A stretch of 64,000 bases of DNA from Misgurnus anguillicaudatus. Lineage: Eukaryota > Chordata > Actinopteri > Cypriniformes > Cobitidae. The position numbers were made by a program, and so were the translations under genes. The notes under the pieces are model-generated. The model was not told the origin of the DNA. It was given only the letters and a program-made list of their open reading frames with translations, and searched no databases. The stretch lies in the NCBI RefSeq assembly GCF_027580225.2, contig NC_073348.2, forward strand, positions 27,517,501 to 27,581,500, in the 5' to 3' direction. Of this stretch, positions 60,794-64,000 are shown piece by piece. Numbering within the stretch: the stretch's first letter is position 1; each line of letters starts with the position of its first letter.

Positions 60794-61679
60794 TTAAAGG
60801 ATTAGTCAATTTTATTAAAAAAATCCAGATAATTTACTCACCACCATGTCATCCAAAATGTTGATGTCTTTCTTTGTTCAGTCGAGAAGAAATTATGTTT
60901 TTTGAGGAAAACATTCCAGGATTTTTCTCATTTTAATGGACTTTAATGGACACCAACACGTAACATTTTTAATGCAGTTTAAAAATTAGAGTCAAAGGAC
61001 TCTAAACGATCCCAAACAAGGCATAAGGGTCTTATCTAGCGAAACGATTGTCATTTTAGACAAGAAAAATAAAAAATATGCACTTTTAAACCACAACTTC
61101 TCGTCTATCTCCAGTCCTGTGACGCGCCAGCACAACCTCACGTAATTGTGTAATGCCGTGGAAAGGTCAAGTGTTACATATATGAAACGCACATTTGCGG
61201 ACCATTTTAAACAAAAACTGACACAAAGACATTAATTAGTATTAATTAGGTCCTCTTTCGAAACACTGGGGCGTAGTTTCGCATACGTCCTCCGTGACCT
61301 CTTGACGTGATGACGTATTGCGTGAGGCCGCGCTGGCGTGTCACAGGACCGGAGATCGACGAGAAGTTGTGGTTTAAAAGTGCATATTTTTTATTTTTCT
61401 TGTCAAAAATGACAATCTTTTCGCTAGATAAGACCCTTATGCCTTGTTGGGATCGTTTAGAGTCCTTTGAAACTTCGTTGAAACTGCAATTTTAAACTGC
61501 ATTAAAACTGTTACGTGTTGGGGTCCATTAAAGTCCATTAAAATGAGAAAAATCCTGAAATGTTTTCCTCAAAAAACATAATTTCTTCTCAACTGAACAA
61601 AGAAAGACATTAACATTTTGGATGACATGGTGGTGAGTAAATTATCTGGATTTTTTAAGAAAATGCACTAAACCTTTAA
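60794..61679. repeat. palindromic MITE, TTAAAGGATTAGTCCATTTT family, copy 2
   Basis: Same arms as 19,096-19,754 (AATCCAGATAATTTACTCAC inverted at the right end) with a longer, partly inverted loop containing CTCCGTGACCTCTTGACGTG. Short open frames within are shared between its two arms and do not resemble proteins. Confidence 0.8.
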
Positions 61680-61729
61680 GTAAAACAAATAAAAATAATC
61701 CTGCTTGTAATAAAGGCTTCATTTATTTT

Positions 61730-61964
61730 AAAGGGATAGTTCACCCAAAAATGAAAATTTTGTCATCATTTACTCACCCTCAAGTTGTTATAAACCTGTA
61801 AAATGTCTTTGTTCTGCTGAACACAAAGGAAGATATTTTGAGCATTGTTTGTAACCAAACCATTTTTGAGCACCATTGACTTACTATGGAAGTCAGTGGT
61901 GCTCCTGTTTCCTGATTACAAATATTTTCCAAAAATTTTGTTTTTGGGTGAACTATCCCTTTAA
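61730..61964. repeat. MITE, GATAGTTCACCC family, well preserved
   Basis: The left end AAAGGGATAGTTCACCCAAA and right end TTTGGGTGAACTATCCCTTT are near-perfect inverted repeats of about 28 bp. The interior has CACTGACTTCCATAG-like and CTGCTGAACACAAAGGAAG segments. It is among the commonest short repeats of cyprinid genomes and abuts the preceding palindromic MITE. Confidence 0.85.
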
Positions 61965-64000
61965 GCATTTAGTCTTTGGGCTACAATATAACCTGCAGGT
62001 GACAATAAAGATATCTGCAAGACGTATTGGTTTTTTGCTCTCATAATACAAATGTTCTGTCAGTTTTAAAAGTTCAAATCCCTTCATGTATCTCTGCAGA
62101 ACTACAATACGTTTTTTCTTTGGATGTGCTTCCCAGTTCTTCAAAGATGTAATTTATGTCTGTCTTAGATCACAGTTAACAATAAACACACCCACTCAAG
62201 AAGTGAGGAAACATACTGATGTCATTGAGATGTGCAGTAAACCCCATCAGAGCAATTTCTTAAAGCCCATTTGAATTCTGTGACACCACACCAATGTTTC
62301 GCAGCTCAAGAACTGCGATTAATTATTCAAGCGTTTGACTGAAACCGTACCCCGGGAGACTGTTACCCCCGGACAGGTGGAGAGAGACGGTCAGCATCAT
62401 TATGTGCTGCATCAGTGATGCCGAAGCCTGACTGCACTGATCGTGGACAGATAAACCTGCAGGATAAACTATAGGAGAATTTCCCAAGAGGCGAGCGAAT
62501 CTATAAAAGCACTTTTCCCAACAGTTTACATATTTGCTTATCCAAGCATGATGTCAGCATGAAGATCGAAGAGATGATGCATCTCAAGGCTTCCCCGCAC
62601 ATAAACATTCACATGTTGATTAATATGTGCTTACAAACGAAGACACACGCGGACTTAACCGCATACCGTTCTCACCGACGGACGCGTGAGTAGACCCAGG
62701 GCCATCAGGGACGCCGTGTTGAAGAGGATAGTCTATTTGTTTAGCTTTTTTTGCTTCCAGAGAGTCTGCAGTTTCGAGTATGTTTACACTTCTGCTGATC
62801 TCATGTCCAGGCCACCCCTTATTGTGCTGCCTGTGGACACGGAGGGGATCGGGGAAATTACCTTCACAAAAACCCAAAGCTGCTTTTCTCGGGGCGAGGA
62901 GACTGAGGTCACCAGGTTTAGACTGCTGTAAGATCGAGCTACAAATGTTTAGGCCAACAAGAATACCCTAAGCGAATGGGGTGATAGAAATTGATGAGAC
63001 AAAAACAAAGCCGGCACTTTGTGTGATTTTAAACGTTTAATCTACAGGTAATAGCGCAAGTCACACTGCAGCTGCAAACACATCTGGCTGCCTTCAAATG
63101 GGATTGTGGGGGTTGAAGGGTGGACGGGACGGCATTAGTGTAAAGCGGACCTTTGAAAACGAGTGATTGAATGCATGACATCAGCTTTTTACTGACCCAC
63201 AATGTGGACAGTTTGTCATTTTCCCATTGGCTAACAAACGCACTGTACCACATGGATAACGTGGCTACATTTGTTTTCATTACGTTTAACGTTCTATTAA
63301 GCTGCCCCCGAATTCCTTGTCTTTATCCAAACCCCCTTTTTTTAAACACTACCAACGGAACTCCTTCAAAACAAACAACCCCCTATTGTGTTACCTTGGG
63401 TGGCTGAGCGTGAATGTGTTGTAGAAGTGCATGGGCAGCACCATAAGTACTAAAATCAATAGACTTTAGCTCAGAGCGCCTCTTCAGGTTTCTGCTGATG
63501 AGGTGCCTTCACTAAAACGGGGAAAAAAACAAAGCTTGAACCGACGAAAATGGGAGGGGGTCGTGGAGGGATCTTTCCAGGGGTGTAATCAATCAAACGC
63601 TTTTTAATTTCCACCCTTGAGCCCCCACCGCACTCACATGGGATGTCTAAGCTGTCAGCAGTCAAGGCCCCTTCTCAAGGTGAGATGCCAAAAAAGACAA
63701 TGTGAGTACATTGAGCGGTTCGACTTCAAACTGTGTTGAACAGTGACAAATTGAAGCGGTATATAATGCGTCAACTCATTTTATGATCACGTTTTTCTAC
63801 AGAAGTTTTTTTTATTGATGTGTAGATATTATATGTAAAGAATAAATCCATTTTGACTAATTTCGGTAAAAACTTGTTTTCTTTACCGAGAAATTGACAA
63901 GATGAAACCACTATTTTCTGTTACAAACTTTCACATAGCATCTTTAGGTTATAAAAACATAAAAAATTCTAATCCATAATTTGATTTTCAAAGACTTATT

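Larger units (their letters stand above)
21191..64000 (-). other. dchs1: giant dchs1 intron (continues past the right edge)
   Basis: After the acceptor of window exon 1 I see no cadherin coding on either strand to the window end, although the protein start must lie upstream. The simplest reading is one intron of at least 42.8 kb, against introns of about 0.1-3.2 kb in the rest of the gene. Repeats in it are listed separately. I recognise nothing in 22,060-23,769; 24,646-25,925; 26,270-27,680; 29,980-31,637; 32,361-33,690; 34,617-36,935; 38,271-39,187; 40,530-42,067; 42,356-43,622; 44,351-45,784; 47,433-48,863; 49,771-51,848; 53,019-55,104; 59,287-60,793 and 61,965-64,000 beyond short AT-rich or low-complexity runs and fragmentary dispersed repeats. 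Confidence 0.75.

Noticed and set aside
1..64000. CRISPR array, phage or bacterial operon
   Set aside because: Eukaryotic splice structure and vertebrate repeats throughout; no regularly spaced short direct repeats with unique spacers.

Overview
The window is vertebrate, almost certainly a cyprinid fish. One multi-exon gene with GT-AG introns runs along the minus strand, set in AT-rich DNA packed with palindromic MITEs, hAT and Tc1/mariner remnants, a gypsy-like LTR fragment and tRNA-derived SINEs of the kinds I know from zebrafish and carp genomes. There is no prokaryotic gene organisation, CRISPR array or operon.

Gene (1,047-21,190, minus strand). Seventeen consecutive internal exons encode tandem extracellular cadherin repeats of dachsous cadherin-related 1 (dchs1; paralogue a or b cannot be told). 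Splice phases agree at every junction and give 5,337 coding bases (1,779 codons). From remembered human DCHS1, the exons run from the middle of cadherin repeat 6, through complete repeats 7-22, to the first residues of repeat 23. The signal peptide and repeats 1-5 lie beyond the right edge; the last repeats, membrane segment and cytoplasmic tail lie beyond the left edge. Two introns use GC donors, one acceptor is a NAGNAG tandem, and four linkers between repeats lack the calcium-binding DxNDN motif.

Introns 1-21 kb. They are small to medium (about 90 bp to 3.2 kb) and carry a long palindrome (1-407), SINE pieces, several MITEs, a TTAA-flanked element with another repeat inside it (5.1-5.95 kb), and two families whose copies here show constant target duplications: a GGGTGATTCT family with 4-bp duplications and a CAGGGTTCCC family with 6-bp duplications.

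Right-hand 42.8 kb (21,191-64,000). I see no cadherin exon or other intact host gene, so this is best read as one giant intron. It contains palindromic MITEs, a nested insertion with its own empty-site control (27.68-29.98 kb), a 1.3-kb purine tract (36.94-38.27 kb), a nested hAT-type element (45.79-47.42 kb), an internally deleted LTR element (48.87-49.76 kb), a decayed Tc1 transposon (51.85-53.02 kb), a hAT element with a perfect 8-bp target duplication and a BED-finger ORF (55.11-57.33 kb), and a near-perfect TA-flanked palindrome (58.26-58.55 kb). I found no new multi-gene system. The most informative observations are splice-site oddities in the cadherin gene and the transposon target-site evidence.
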